This document shows, one piece after another, positions 47,520 through 55,927 of a stretch of 56,873 bases of DNA. Source of the DNA: an uncultured Lachnospira sp. (GTDB lineage Bacteria; Bacillota; Clostridia; Lachnospirales; Lachnospiraceae); NCBI GenBank assembly GCA_946186125.1, contig CAMHLZ010000021.1, positions 1 through 56,873 on the forward strand, written 5' to 3'. A program made the position numbers and the translations under genes. Below the pieces are notes generated by a model, which ran no database searches, was not told the DNA's origin, and was given only the letters and a program-made list of their open reading frames with translations. Position 1 is the stretch's first letter. Every line of letters begins with the position of its first letter.

Positions 47520-49073
47520 CTAATTGTTTTTATATTCAATTGTAAACAGGATTGATTTGCTGACACATTGACCGTCCATCGCTAATCCGGCTCCTGTCTC
47601 GACGCTTTCGTTCTTTATCATTAATACTGTATTTGATATACGGTTTCTCAAAACATATTTTCCTTTTTCTCCATATATCTGCCAGTATTCATCATCTGCA
47701 CCGGTTTTCTTTCTAAAAATCACACTCATTGTTCCATCTGAATTGGTCTTTAATGCCATTCTCTTTTTTGTGGAAACTGAACTTATTGTATAAAATCCAT
47801 TTTCCTGCTTTCTGAATTTTAACTTTTGATTTTCTGATTTATCATACCCTGATATAATCGCATTTTTACCTGCAGTTACAGCTTTTCCGGAAATATTCTC
47901 AACAAGATATCCGGAAAATGACGTATTTATTCCTCCCGCAAATCCAATCTCAGTAAGCGGTGCAGCCAGACACGTTGAATTTCCCTGCTTATCAAATGCA
48001 TATACATGTGTATAATAATACCCGTACTCACCATTATGCATTTTATTCTTTACAGTATATGTAACTGTCCCGTCTTCGGAAATCTTCCCCGAATAATCCA
48101 GATTATTAATCCAGTCTGCTGCTAAGTCGTCCTGTCCGCCATAAGAAGTCCATACCGGAAACTGGACTCTGTCTATCTTCGTATCATCTGATACTTTACA
48201 TACAACTTTATAACTGTTACGTTTTACATCCGTTATCTGAACATCCGTAATAACCGGAGGTGTGGTATCCTTCTGTGCCTTTGGTATACTGCCCCACACA
48301 TATGTTGATTCACTAAGCTTAACCCATCCGTTTTTATTCGCATAACACACCTTTCCCCATTTCTCTCCTGAGGCAGTCTTAACTTTAGTTACATCAAATA
48401 TTTTATTATACGGAATATTTACTTTTAACTTAGCTGTTGAAGCAGCCAAACTCCTTACATTTGTGCCGCCATATGAAGATGAAATATAGACTTTTTTATC
48501 CTGTGGCTCACTTACTGCACTTTTTTTAGCCGGTGCAACCGGTGTACCGTTTATGTATAATCTATAAAAATATGCCATATTTTTACTTATAGGGCGATTC
48601 TTCTTTGCGTAAATCTTCCCGTCACTGCCCGTCCACTTCCAGTTCTGCTCTACTATTGTAACTTCATTTCCTTTAACGGCTTTTACTATACCGACATGTG
48701 ACCTTGTCAGATTCTGCATAATGTCACCCGGCTGCGGGTCTGATACCTGCACAAGCTTAACGTCTTTACCTTCAGCCGATACTACCGGCGGACCGCTATA
48801 TGTATTAATACTTGAAACTTCTACACCATAAAGTGCTGCATAGAATCTCTTTACATAAAATGCACAACAATACGGACCTGTATCACTTGATGTCAGGACA
48901 TAATATGCCTTAATTCCGCAAAACGAATCAACTGCCTGCTTATCCTTCGTCACATTAACAATCTTCATTGTATAACCGTAAGCCGGCGTAAATTCTGCAT
49001 AATTAACAGTCAGCACAATCAATGCTGCAACAATACATCTTAATACATAGAATACAAATTTATTCTTTTTCAA
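47520..49073 (-). CDS. Secreted CHAP-like amidase with SH3, Bsp-like and ricin-like domains
   Basis: Probable cell-wall hydrolase, 517 residues. A signal peptide (to about residue 33) is followed by a CHAP/NlpC-type domain (about 40-170) with Cys in GPYCCAFYVKRFY, PGDIMQN and His in SHVGIVKAV. Then come a bacterial SH3 domain (about 190-255, GTNVRSLAAST), a GBS Bsp-like repeat (about 270-365, VQFPVWTSYGGQDDL) and a C-terminal ricin-like beta-trefoil (about 380-515), a likely carbohydrate-binding module. The start is a TTG at 49073 with AGAAGGA 8 nt upstream; no ATG fits. It is 29 bp before the GH133-like gene and 57 bp after coaBC. Confidence 0.85.
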   Translation of the reverse strand: MKKNKFVFYVLRCIVAALIVLTVNYAEFTPAYGYTMKIVNVTKDKQAVDSFCGIKAYYVLTSSDTGPYCCAFYVKRFYAALYGVEVSSINTYSGPPVVSAEGKDVKLVQVSDPQPGDIMQNLTRSHVGIVKAVKGNEVTIVEQNWKWTGSDGKIYAKKNRPISKNMAYFYRLYINGTPVAPAKKSAVSEPQDKKVYISSSYGGTNVRSLAASTAKLKVNIPYNKIFDVTKVKTASGEKWGKVCYANKNGWVKLSESTYVWGSIPKAQKDTTPPVITDVQITDVKRNSYKVVCKVSDDTKIDRVQFPVWTSYGGQDDLAADWINNLDYSGKISEDGTVTYTVKNKMHNGEYGYYYTHVYAFDKQGNSTCLAAPLTEIGFAGGINTSFSGYLVENISGKAVTAGKNAIISGYDKSENQKLKFRKQENGFYTISSVSTKKRMALKTNSDGTMSVIFRKKTGADDEYWQIYGEKGKYVLRNRISNTVLMIKNESVETGAGLAMDGQCVSKSILFTIEYKNN

Positions 49074-49130
49074 TACAACTATCCTTCTTTCCGGTGTAAA
49101 GTTCAAATACAACTACCTTATTAGTATACT

Positions 49131-50330
49131 TTAAGCATTTTTACTTTGCAACAAAATCTCGTCTAAAATGCTGATTGCAACATCTTCTTTTGACATTTTA
49201 GGAAATTCTCTGACACTATTTTTTGTAATCATTGTAATTATGTTGGTATCTGTTCCAAATCCTGCTCCTTCGGTTCTTAAGTTATTTGCAATAATCATAT
49301 CAATATTTTTCTTCTCAAGTTTTGCCTTTGAGTTTTCTAACATATTCTCCGTTTCCATGGAAAATCCGCATAAGAACTGTCCGTCTCTTCTGTGTTCGCC
49401 AAGATATTTTAAAATGTCTGTTGTACGCTTTAACTCTATCTTTGAACCGCCATCCATTTTCTTAATCTTCTCGCTTGCAGTTACAACAGGAGTATAGTCA
49501 GCAACCGCCGCAGACATTATAATGACATCAGCTTCATTTGAATTTTCTTTTACTGCATCAAACATATCTGATGCACTTACCACATCAACGACATCTACAA
49601 ATGCCGGACGTGCTATATGGCATTTTCCGGATATAAGGGTAACTTTTGCTCCTCGTTGTGCAGCCACATTTGCAATGGCATACCCCATCTTTCCTGTTGA
49701 ATGGTTTGATATAAATCTTACCGGGTCAATAGCTTCCATGGTAGGACCTGCCGTAACAAGAACATTTTTACCTTCTAAGTCTTTCTCAAATCTAATCTCT
49801 TTTAAAATGTAGTTAAGCAGCACTTCTTCTGATGGCATTTTGCCAATTCCGACATCTTTGCATGCTAAAAGTCCCGTATCTGCATCTATGATTTCATATC
49901 CGTACGTTTTTAATTTTCTCATATTGTCCTGAACAATCGGGTTTTCATACATAGCAGTATTCATGGCAGGAGATATTATTTTTTTACATCTGCATGCCAT
50001 AATCGTAGTTGTAAGCATATCATCTGCAATTCCTCCTGCAATCTTTCCGATTACATTTGCAGATGCCGGTGCAACTAAAACCACATCAGCCTTCTTAGCC
50101 AATGAAACATGTTCTATATTATAATTAAAGTTTCTGTCAAATGTATCTGTCAGCGTCTTATGATTTGTCAATGTTTCAAATGTTATCGGATTAATAAAAT
50201 TTGTCGCATTTTCAGTCATCATAACATATACGTCACAATGAAGTTTTACAAGCATGCTTGTAAGATTAGCAATCTTATACGCAGCTATACTTCCGGTAAC
50301 GCCAAGAATAACTGTCTTGCCCTTAAGCAT
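49131..50330 (-). CDS. coaBC: Bifunctional phosphopantothenoylcysteine decarboxylase/phosphopantothenate-cysteine ligase
   Basis: Catalyses two steps of coenzyme A synthesis from 4-phosphopantothenate. It is 399 residues. The N-terminal CoaC flavoprotein half has GVTGSIAAYKIANL, catalytic His in IEHVSLAKKADV and the substrate motif SPAMNTAMYENP near 130; the C-terminal CoaB half starts near 183 with LVTAGPTMEAIDPVRFISNHSTGKMG. GGAGG is 6 nt before the ATG, 16 bp behind panD. Last gene of the pantothenate/CoA operon. Confidence 0.96.
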   Translation of the reverse strand: MLKGKTVILGVTGSIAAYKIANLTSMLVKLHCDVYVMMTENATNFINPITFETLTNHKTLTDTFDRNFNYNIEHVSLAKKADVVLVAPASANVIGKIAGGIADDMLTTTIMACRCKKIISPAMNTAMYENPIVQDNMRKLKTYGYEIIDADTGLLACKDVGIGKMPSEEVLLNYILKEIRFEKDLEGKNVLVTAGPTMEAIDPVRFISNHSTGKMGYAIANVAAQRGAKVTLISGKCHIARPAFVDVVDVVSASDMFDAVKENSNEADVIIMSAAVADYTPVVTASEKIKKMDGGSKIELKRTTDILKYLGEHRRDGQFLCGFSMETENMLENSKAKLEKKNIDMIIANNLRTEGAGFGTDTNIITMITKNSVREFPKMSKEDVAISILDEILLQSKNA

Positions 50331-50346
50331 ATGACACCTCCGTTAT

Positions 50347-50730
50347 CTATGATAATTCTCCATGTTTTTCATAAGTAGCAGTACGCACAATTTTGTTTTG
50401 CTCATCAACAAATACCACACTTGGCTTATGACTTTTAACTTCCTCTGCATCTAAATCACAATACGCCATTATAATAACATGATCACCGACAAGCACCTGT
50501 CTTGCAGCAGCACCATTTAAACAGATCATTCCTGAACCCGGCTCACCTGCTATCGTATATGTCTCAAATCTGTTGCCATTCTCAACATCAACAATCTGTA
50601 CCTTTTCGTATTCAAGAATCCCTGCTGCCTCCATAAGCTCAGTGTCAACCGTAATGCTTCCCACATAATTAAGCTCCGCCTGTGTCACAACTGCTCTGTG
50701 GATTTTTCCCTTTAGCATCGTAATATTCAT
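50347..50730 (-). CDS. panD: Aspartate 1-decarboxylase proenzyme
   Basis: Makes beta-alanine for pantothenate. It is 127 residues and a pyruvoyl enzyme: self-cleavage is expected between Gly24 and Ser25 in YVGSITVD, giving the pyruvoyl group; Tyr58-type and catalytic Lys9 (MLKGKIHRA) positions are kept. AAAGG is 9 nt before the ATG at 50730. It lies between panC and coaBC. Confidence 0.96.
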   Translation of the reverse strand: MNITMLKGKIHRAVVTQAELNYVGSITVDTELMEAAGILEYEKVQIVDVENGNRFETYTIAGEPGSGMICLNGAAARQVLVGDHVIIMAYCDLDAEEVKSHKPSVVFVDEQNKIVRTATYEKHGELS

Positions 50731-50749
50731 ATCTTTCAACCTTTCTATA

Positions 50750-51595
50750 TTACTTTTCTATTATAAAGTTATCAATCAGTCTTGTTTTTCCAATATATAC
50801 TGCAACGGCACAAAGAATAGATTTTTCAGTACTTTCTGTCGGTTCTAATGTCTTCCAGTCTACAATCTCTACATAATCAATCTTTGAGAGTGGCTCTGCT
50901 TCTATTATACCGGTTATTACATTTTTCACTTTAGAAGCATCTTTTTCGCCTGCCTCAATCATTTTTCTTCCCTCTGTCAATGCTTTATTAAGCACTGTTG
51001 CCGCTTTTCTCTCGTCAGCATTAAGGTAAGTATTTCTTGAACTCTTTGCAAGTCCGTCCTGTTCTCTTATAATAGGACATCCTACAATTTCTATACCAAA
51101 ATTCAAATCCGTTACCATGTGTTTTATAACAGCAAGCTGCTGTGCATCTTTTTGTCCAAAGTAAGCTCTGTCCGGTGTAACAATGTTAAACAGCTTAGAT
51201 ACTACCGTACAAACTCCCCTGAAATGTATAGGTCTTGTCTTTCCGCAAAGTCCTCCTGTAAGTGTGTTCATATCTACAAATGTAGAATATCCATCCGCAT
51301 ACATTTCATCAGGTTCCGGATGAAATACAAGTGCAGCTCCTGCTGCCTCACATAACGCACTGTCTTTTTCCATATCTCTCGGATAACTCTCAAAATCCTC
51401 ATTTGGTCCGAATTGTGTCGGATTTACAAAAACACTGACAACAACTTTGTCATTTTCTTTTACTGCTCTGTCTATAAGGCTTTTGTGACCTTCATGAAGA
51501 TATCCCATTGTAGGAACTAATCCCACGCTAAGTCCTTCTTTTCTCCACTCTTTTACCTGTTCTCTTACTTCCTTGACCGTTCCTGCTATTTTCAT
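50750..51595 (-). CDS. panC: Pantothenate synthetase
   Basis: Joins pantoate and beta-alanine with ATP. It is 281 residues with the nucleotidyltransferase motifs [10 protein letters not shown] near 30, [21 protein letters not shown] near 150 and the KMSKS-like KSSRNTYL near 185. An ATG at 51607 directly abuts AAAGG and cannot use it; the ATG at 51595 lies 12 nt after it and gives the standard N-terminus. Between panB and panD. Confidence 0.96.
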   Translation of the reverse strand: MKIAGTVKEVREQVKEWRKEGLSVGLVPTMGYLHEGHKSLIDRAVKENDKVVVSVFVNPTQFGPNEDFESYPRDMEKDSALCEAAGAALVFHPEPDEMYADGYSTFVDMNTLTGGLCGKTRPIHFRGVCTVVSKLFNIVTPDRAYFGQKDAQQLAVIKHMVTDLNFGIEIVGCPIIREQDGLAKSSRNTYLNADERKAATVLNKALTEGRKMIEAGEKDASKVKNVITGIIEAEPLSKIDYVEIVDWKTLEPTESTEKSILCAVAVYIGKTRLIDNFIIEK

Positions 51596-51611
51596 GATTT
51601 TACCCATCCTT

Positions 51612-52442
51612 TTATCCTATAACTTTCTTTAATATTTCTTCATCAATTTTATATTCATGCTCTTTTCCCGGAAATGTTCCGTCTGCAACTTCCTTTATAT
51701 ACTCAGCAAATGCCTCTTTCATAACCTCACCTACTGTTGCAAATTTTTTTACAAATTTAGGTGTAAAATCCGAAAACATTCCAAGCATATCCTGATATAC
51801 AAGTACCTGTCCGTCACATCCGTTTCCTGCACCGATGCCTATCGTAGGAATATTTATCGTCTTAGTAATTAATTCTGCAAGTTTTGCAGGCACACATTCA
51901 AGCACGACGGCAAATGCTCCTGCTTCCTCAACTGCCTTTGCATCTTCTATTAGTTTTTTTGCCGCTTCCTCAGTCTTACACTGCACCTTAAATCCGCCAA
52001 ATGCATTGATTGACTGCGGAGTCATTCCTAAATGTGCACACACTGGAATTCCTGCATCCGTAATAGCCTTAATCTGTGGGCATACTTCTATACCTCCTTC
52101 AAGCTTCACGGCGTTTGCCCTTCCCTCTTTCATAAGACGTCCCGCATTAACCATCGCATCATATACCGATGTCTGGTATGACATAAATGGCATATCTATC
52201 ACAACAAGTGCATTCTTTGCACCCCTTGCAACGGCTGCTCCGTGATGTATCATATCTTCCACCGTTACAGATACAGTATCTTCATATCCCAAAATAACAT
52301 TTCCTAAAGAGTCACCAACAAGTATACTGTTTACTCCGGCCTCATCTATAAGCTTTGCCGTAGAATAATCATATGCCGTAAGCATTGTGAGCTTTTCACC
52401 TTTATTTTTTGCTTCTTTAAATGTCATTACTGTATTTTTCAT
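51612..52442 (-). CDS. panB: 3-methyl-2-oxobutanoate hydroxymethyltransferase
   Basis: Transfers a hydroxymethyl group from methylene-tetrahydrofolate to alpha-ketoisovalerate, giving ketopantoate. It is 276 residues with [29 protein letters not shown] (metal-binding Asp), [15 protein letters not shown] and [17 protein letters not shown]. Second gene of the panG-panB-panC-panD-coaBC operon, 3 bp after panG. Confidence 0.97.
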   Translation of the reverse strand: MKNTVMTFKEAKNKGEKLTMLTAYDYSTAKLIDEAGVNSILVGDSLGNVILGYEDTVSVTVEDMIHHGAAVARGAKNALVVIDMPFMSYQTSVYDAMVNAGRLMKEGRANAVKLEGGIEVCPQIKAITDAGIPVCAHLGMTPQSINAFGGFKVQCKTEEAAKKLIEDAKAVEEAGAFAVVLECVPAKLAELITKTINIPTIGIGAGNGCDGQVLVYQDMLGMFSDFTPKFVKKFATVGEVMKEAFAEYIKEVADGTFPGKEHEYKIDEEILKKVIG

Positions 52443-52445
52443 ATT

Positions 52446-53309
52446 CTATCTTCCTTTCCCATCTAATAATTTACAAATTTCCGTATAATCTCTGTCTTTA
52501 TTTTTTTTCTTTGATATATTAACCAGTTTTTTAGCCAGAAGTCTGTATATTTCAAAATCATCTTCCGCTAATGCATCTAAATGTTTTTTTACCGTACAGA
52601 CATCATTTCTCTCAACCGGTCCCGTAAGTGCTTCTATACTGCCCTTTTCAAGCAATGTATTAATATTATTCTTCACAAGCGGACCCACTAACATTACGGC
52701 ATCTTTTTCCTCAAAACCGCACTCTTTAAGTAAATCAATTCCCATCTGATACAATGCTATCATCTGGTTACTTACAATCGATGCGGCACAGTGGTATTTT
52801 CCTTTCTCTTCCGTCTTTATTCTAAATACCCGGTTTCCTGATTCTTCAAACATACTGCGGATACTTTCCACTGCTTTTTCCATTCCTTCTATGGTGAATA
52901 TCGTCTGATGCAGTTGTTGATATGAAGAAAATCTGTTACTGAATGCTAACATCGGATGAATAGAGCATGCGGATGCACCCGTACTCTCTATTCCTGAAAA
53001 TACAACGGATGATAATGAGCCACTACAATGGCAAATAATCTTATCTCTTATCTTGTCACACACAGAATACTTTGCAATGTAATCCCATACCTCACCAATC
53101 GCATCGTCAGATGTGGTTACAAAAAGGGTATCACTCGCTGATACTATGTCCTCAATTGATTTAAACAGCTTTGTTCCCGTAAATCTGGCAGCTTCCTCAG
53201 CGCTCTTTACGGTTCTGCTATAATAGCCGGTCACGGTTATTCCCTTTTCGATAAAATATTTACCCAACGAACATCCCGCCCTGCCGGCGCCAATAAATCC
53301 TATCTGCAT
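52446..53309 (-). CDS. panG: Probable PanG-type ketopantoate reductase (Rossmann-like/DUF2520)
   Basis: Probably reduces ketopantoate to pantoate with NAD(P)H. It is 287 residues: an N-terminal Rossmann-like domain with IGFIGAGRAGCSLGKYF, VTGYYSRT and TSDDAI, and a C-terminal helical DUF2520 domain (about 135-280) starting SIHPMLAFSN. PanE is absent from the operon, while this fold and position match PanG, the alternative ketopantoate reductase described from Francisella and found in some Firmicutes. A near-perfect AGGAGGTG is 5 nt before the ATG at 53309. First gene of the pan-coaBC operon. Confidence 0.85.
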   Translation of the reverse strand: MQIGFIGAGRAGCSLGKYFIEKGITVTGYYSRTVKSAEEAARFTGTKLFKSIEDIVSASDTLFVTTSDDAIGEVWDYIAKYSVCDKIRDKIICHCSGSLSSVVFSGIESTGASACSIHPMLAFSNRFSSYQQLHQTIFTIEGMEKAVESIRSMFEESGNRVFRIKTEEKGKYHCAASIVSNQMIALYQMGIDLLKECGFEEKDAVMLVGPLVKNNINTLLEKGSIEALTGPVERNDVCTVKKHLDALAEDDFEIYRLLAKKLVNISKKKNKDRDYTEICKLLDGKGR

Positions 53310-53384
53310 GGCAGCACCTCCTTTTATGCCGGTGCAGCACACACTATCATCTGATGCAGTTTCTTCCGAATACCGCTCATGTGT

Positions 53385-53413
53385 AGAGTATCACAGTTGT
53401 TTTTTATTTGCAA
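53385..53413 (-). promoter_or_regulatory. Promoter of the panG-coaBC operon
   Basis: TTGCAA (53413-53408) and TACTCT (53390-53385) with a 17-bp spacer and extended -10 TGA. The leader of about 70 nt has no riboswitch I recognise. Confidence 0.65.
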
Positions 53414-53454
53414 TATTTTCTTATGATGTTCTAATCATAATACAATATTTTTTA

Positions 53455-53483
53455 ATGACATATGTCTGTATTAATGCTATAAT
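53455..53483 (+). promoter_or_regulatory. Promoter of the chemoreceptor gene
   Basis: ATGACA (53455-53460) and TATAAT (53478-53483), 17-bp spacer, extended -10 TGC. This is a sigma-A type, not a sigma-28 type promoter. Confidence 0.8.
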
Positions 53484-53551
53484 TATAGAAGTGTAGGTTT
53501 TTACAATTATATATACATAAAACAATTTTTTACGCAGAAAGAAGGATTATT

Positions 53552-55084
53552 ATGGGATTAAGCAACAAAAAAATTGATGCAATGTCGACTTCTGAGTTAG
53601 AAACAATTGCATCACAATCAGAACTTGCTATGGCAAATGTTCTCGGTTCATTCGGTCTGTCTGCTGTGTGCGGACTTATTATATTTACCTATTTGGTGCT
53701 GTTGTTTAACAATTCAGTAACTCTTACAATTGGACTAATTACTATTATTTTATGTTTAGCACCAATAATTCTATCCTGGGTGTTTTACTTAAAGGATAAA
53801 GATTCTCCTGTTATCCAGCATATTCTAGGAACAGGTTTTTCATTGGCTTATACATTTATTCTGTTTACTTCTGATTCTGAATTAGTATTTTTATATGCTG
53901 TTCCAATGCTTATCATTGTTACCCTATACAGTGATGTCAAATATACAGCTTTAGTAAGTATAGGTGTTTTTGTTGAAAATATAATATATTTTATAATTCA
54001 GGCTGCAGGCGGACATGCAGACACATCTGCCAAATTATCTGCCCTGTCACTTCGTGTGTTGCTGCTTGGATTTATCGCTGCCTATCTCATCCTTGTAGCA
54101 AGGGCTTCACGACGTTTTCAGGATATAAGGTTTTCACGTCTGACTTTAGAGCAAAACAAAACAAACTTGCTTTTAGACGAGATACTTAATGTATCAGGTA
54201 ATGTTACTTCCACGGTTTCCGATATTTCTTCTGCAATGTCTTCTTTGAAAGATTCTGTTAACCAGACTCTGATAAGCATGAACGAGGTTAACAGCGGTAC
54301 CACGGAATCTGCCGATGCCGTACAGCATCAGCTTATAATGACAAAGGAAATTCAGGAATATGTAAATGATGTACAGTCTGCCGCATTTGAAATAAATGAT
54401 AATGTTAAGACAACTGCAAATGCAATTGCTGACGGTCAAAAATATATTACTCAGATGGATAGTCTGACCAACCAGGTTGACCATGCCGGAAAGGATGTCG
54501 CACTGGCGCTTGAAACCTTCCAGAACACTACATCACAAATGAATTCTATAACTGAATTAATCAATAATGTAGCCGACCAGACTTCCCTGCTCGCTTTGAA
54601 TGCAAGTATAGAAGCTGCCAGAGCCGGAGATGCCGGTAAAGGTTTTGCTGTTGTTGCTTCAGAAATTTCTAATCTCGCAGGTCAGACAACAGACGCTACG
54701 GATGATATCAACCGTCTTATACTTGAGATTTCTTCACAGCTTGAAGTTATGGTTGAGACTATCAATAATCTTTTAAAATCAGGTGAAGAAGAGAGCAACT
54801 GTGCTTTGGAAACTGCAAAGAGTTTTAAACTTATTTCTAACAATGTAGACCAGATTAATAAACATTCTGAAGATATGGACAGACTTGTTAATAAGCTCGC
54901 TAACGCAAATGAAGGAATTGTAAACAGCATTCAGACAATATCTGCCATTACGGAACAGGTTACGGCTCACGCCAGCAATACGTATGAAAATAGTGAACAT
55001 AATCAGCAGATTGTAGAAAATATTAATTCTCTTGTTGACAATCTTAACAATGATGCTGACAAGCTGAAATCATATAATAATTAA
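53552..55084 (+). CDS. Methyl-accepting chemotaxis-type signalling protein
   Basis: Chemoreceptor, 510 residues. Six closely spaced membrane helices fill residues about 25-185 with only short loops, so there is no classical extracellular sensor domain; the membrane part itself may sense. There is no clear HAMP domain. The coiled-coil signalling domain follows, with the kinase-control hairpin tip in [20 protein letters not shown] near 350. GAAGGA is 5-6 nt before the ATG. It is a sign that the organism is motile or has chemosensory signalling, but no che or flagellar genes are in the window. Next gene is plsC, 21 bp on. Confidence 0.92.
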   Translation: MGLSNKKIDAMSTSELETIASQSELAMANVLGSFGLSAVCGLIIFTYLVLLFNNSVTLTIGLITIILCLAPIILSWVFYLKDKDSPVIQHILGTGFSLAYTFILFTSDSELVFLYAVPMLIIVTLYSDVKYTALVSIGVFVENIIYFIIQAAGGHADTSAKLSALSLRVLLLGFIAAYLILVARASRRFQDIRFSRLTLEQNKTNLLLDEILNVSGNVTSTVSDISSAMSSLKDSVNQTLISMNEVNSGTTESADAVQHQLIMTKEIQEYVNDVQSAAFEINDNVKTTANAIADGQKYITQMDSLTNQVDHAGKDVALALETFQNTTSQMNSITELINNVADQTSLLALNASIEAARAGDAGKGFAVVASEISNLAGQTTDATDDINRLILEISSQLEVMVETINNLLKSGEEESNCALETAKSFKLISNNVDQINKHSEDMDRLVNKLANANEGIVNSIQTISAITEQVTAHASNTYENSEHNQQIVENINSLVDNLNNDADKLKSYNN

Positions 55085-55105
55085 TTTTAAAACCCGGAGG
55101 CATAA

Positions 55106-55831
55106 ATGTTTAGAACATTTTTAGTTTTGTTATTTTTACTTTTGTTTTTTATTTTCAGTATTCCCGCACTTCTTGTAGAAACTATAATAGGTTTGTTTAG
55201 CAAAAACACCAGGGCAAGGATTGCATGTTTTGTTGTAAGGTATCTTTTTAAAGTTATTCTGTTTTTATCAGGAACACACTATACAGTAAAAGGATTAGAT
55301 AACATTCCTGATAATCAGGCAGTTTTGTATGTCGGTAACCATAACAGCTACTTTGATATTATTCTTTCAGGTGCTGTTATTCCGACATCTATAAGATATG
55401 TTTCTAAAAAAGAGATTAAAAAAGTGCCTATTATCAATCTATGGATGTATTATATGAATTGTCTATTTATAGACAGGGCAGATGTGCGTCAGGGATTGCA
55501 GACTATTAACAAAGGTGCTGAACTTGTAAAAAACGGGTGGTCAATTTTTATTTTTCCCGAGGGAACACGTTCTAAGACAGGTGAGATGGCTGCTTTTAAG
55601 GAAGGCAGTTTTAAGATAGCCCAAAAGAGTGGTTGTCCGGTTGTTCCCGTAGCTTTCACGAATACATCATCTATTTTAGAGAAGCATTTTCCTAAAATTA
55701 AAAGTGCAAATGTTACCATAGAATTTGGCAGACCTATTTGCATTGATGAATTGCCAAAAGACCAGAAAAAGAAGCTTGGAGCACTAAGCCAGGAAGCTAT
55801 ACAGAAGATGATAGATGAAACCGTAAAATAG
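55106..55831 (+). CDS. plsC: 1-acyl-sn-glycerol-3-phosphate acyltransferase
   Basis: Membrane acyltransferase making phosphatidic acid from lysophosphatidic acid, 241 residues. A hydrophobic N-terminus (about 1-30) is followed by the HX4D catalytic motif in GNHNSYFD near 77, RADVRQG region, the FPEGTRSKTG motif near 150 and VPVAFTN. CCGGAGG is 5 nt before the ATG. It is close behind the chemoreceptor and is followed by a strong terminator, so both may form one transcript. Confidence 0.93.
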   Translation: MFRTFLVLLFLLLFFIFSIPALLVETIIGLFSKNTRARIACFVVRYLFKVILFLSGTHYTVKGLDNIPDNQAVLYVGNHNSYFDIILSGAVIPTSIRYVSKKEIKKVPIINLWMYYMNCLFIDRADVRQGLQTINKGAELVKNGWSIFIFPEGTRSKTGEMAAFKEGSFKIAQKSGCPVVPVAFTNTSSILEKHFPKIKSANVTIEFGRPICIDELPKDQKKKLGALSQEAIQKMIDETVK

Positions 55832-55872
55832 AAAAGGTGGTCGGTTCGAAATCGACCACCTTTTCTATTTTT
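55830..55872. terminator. Terminator of plsC, usable in both directions
   Basis: AGAAAAGGTGGTCG (55830-55843) is the exact reverse complement of 55853-55866, followed by ATTTTTT; an A-rich sequence on the other side suits the converging surface-protein gene. Confidence 0.95.
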
Positions 55873-55927
55873 TAACCATGATATTCCCCTCCATATTAAT
55901 ATATGGGTATTATATCATAGGTTTATA

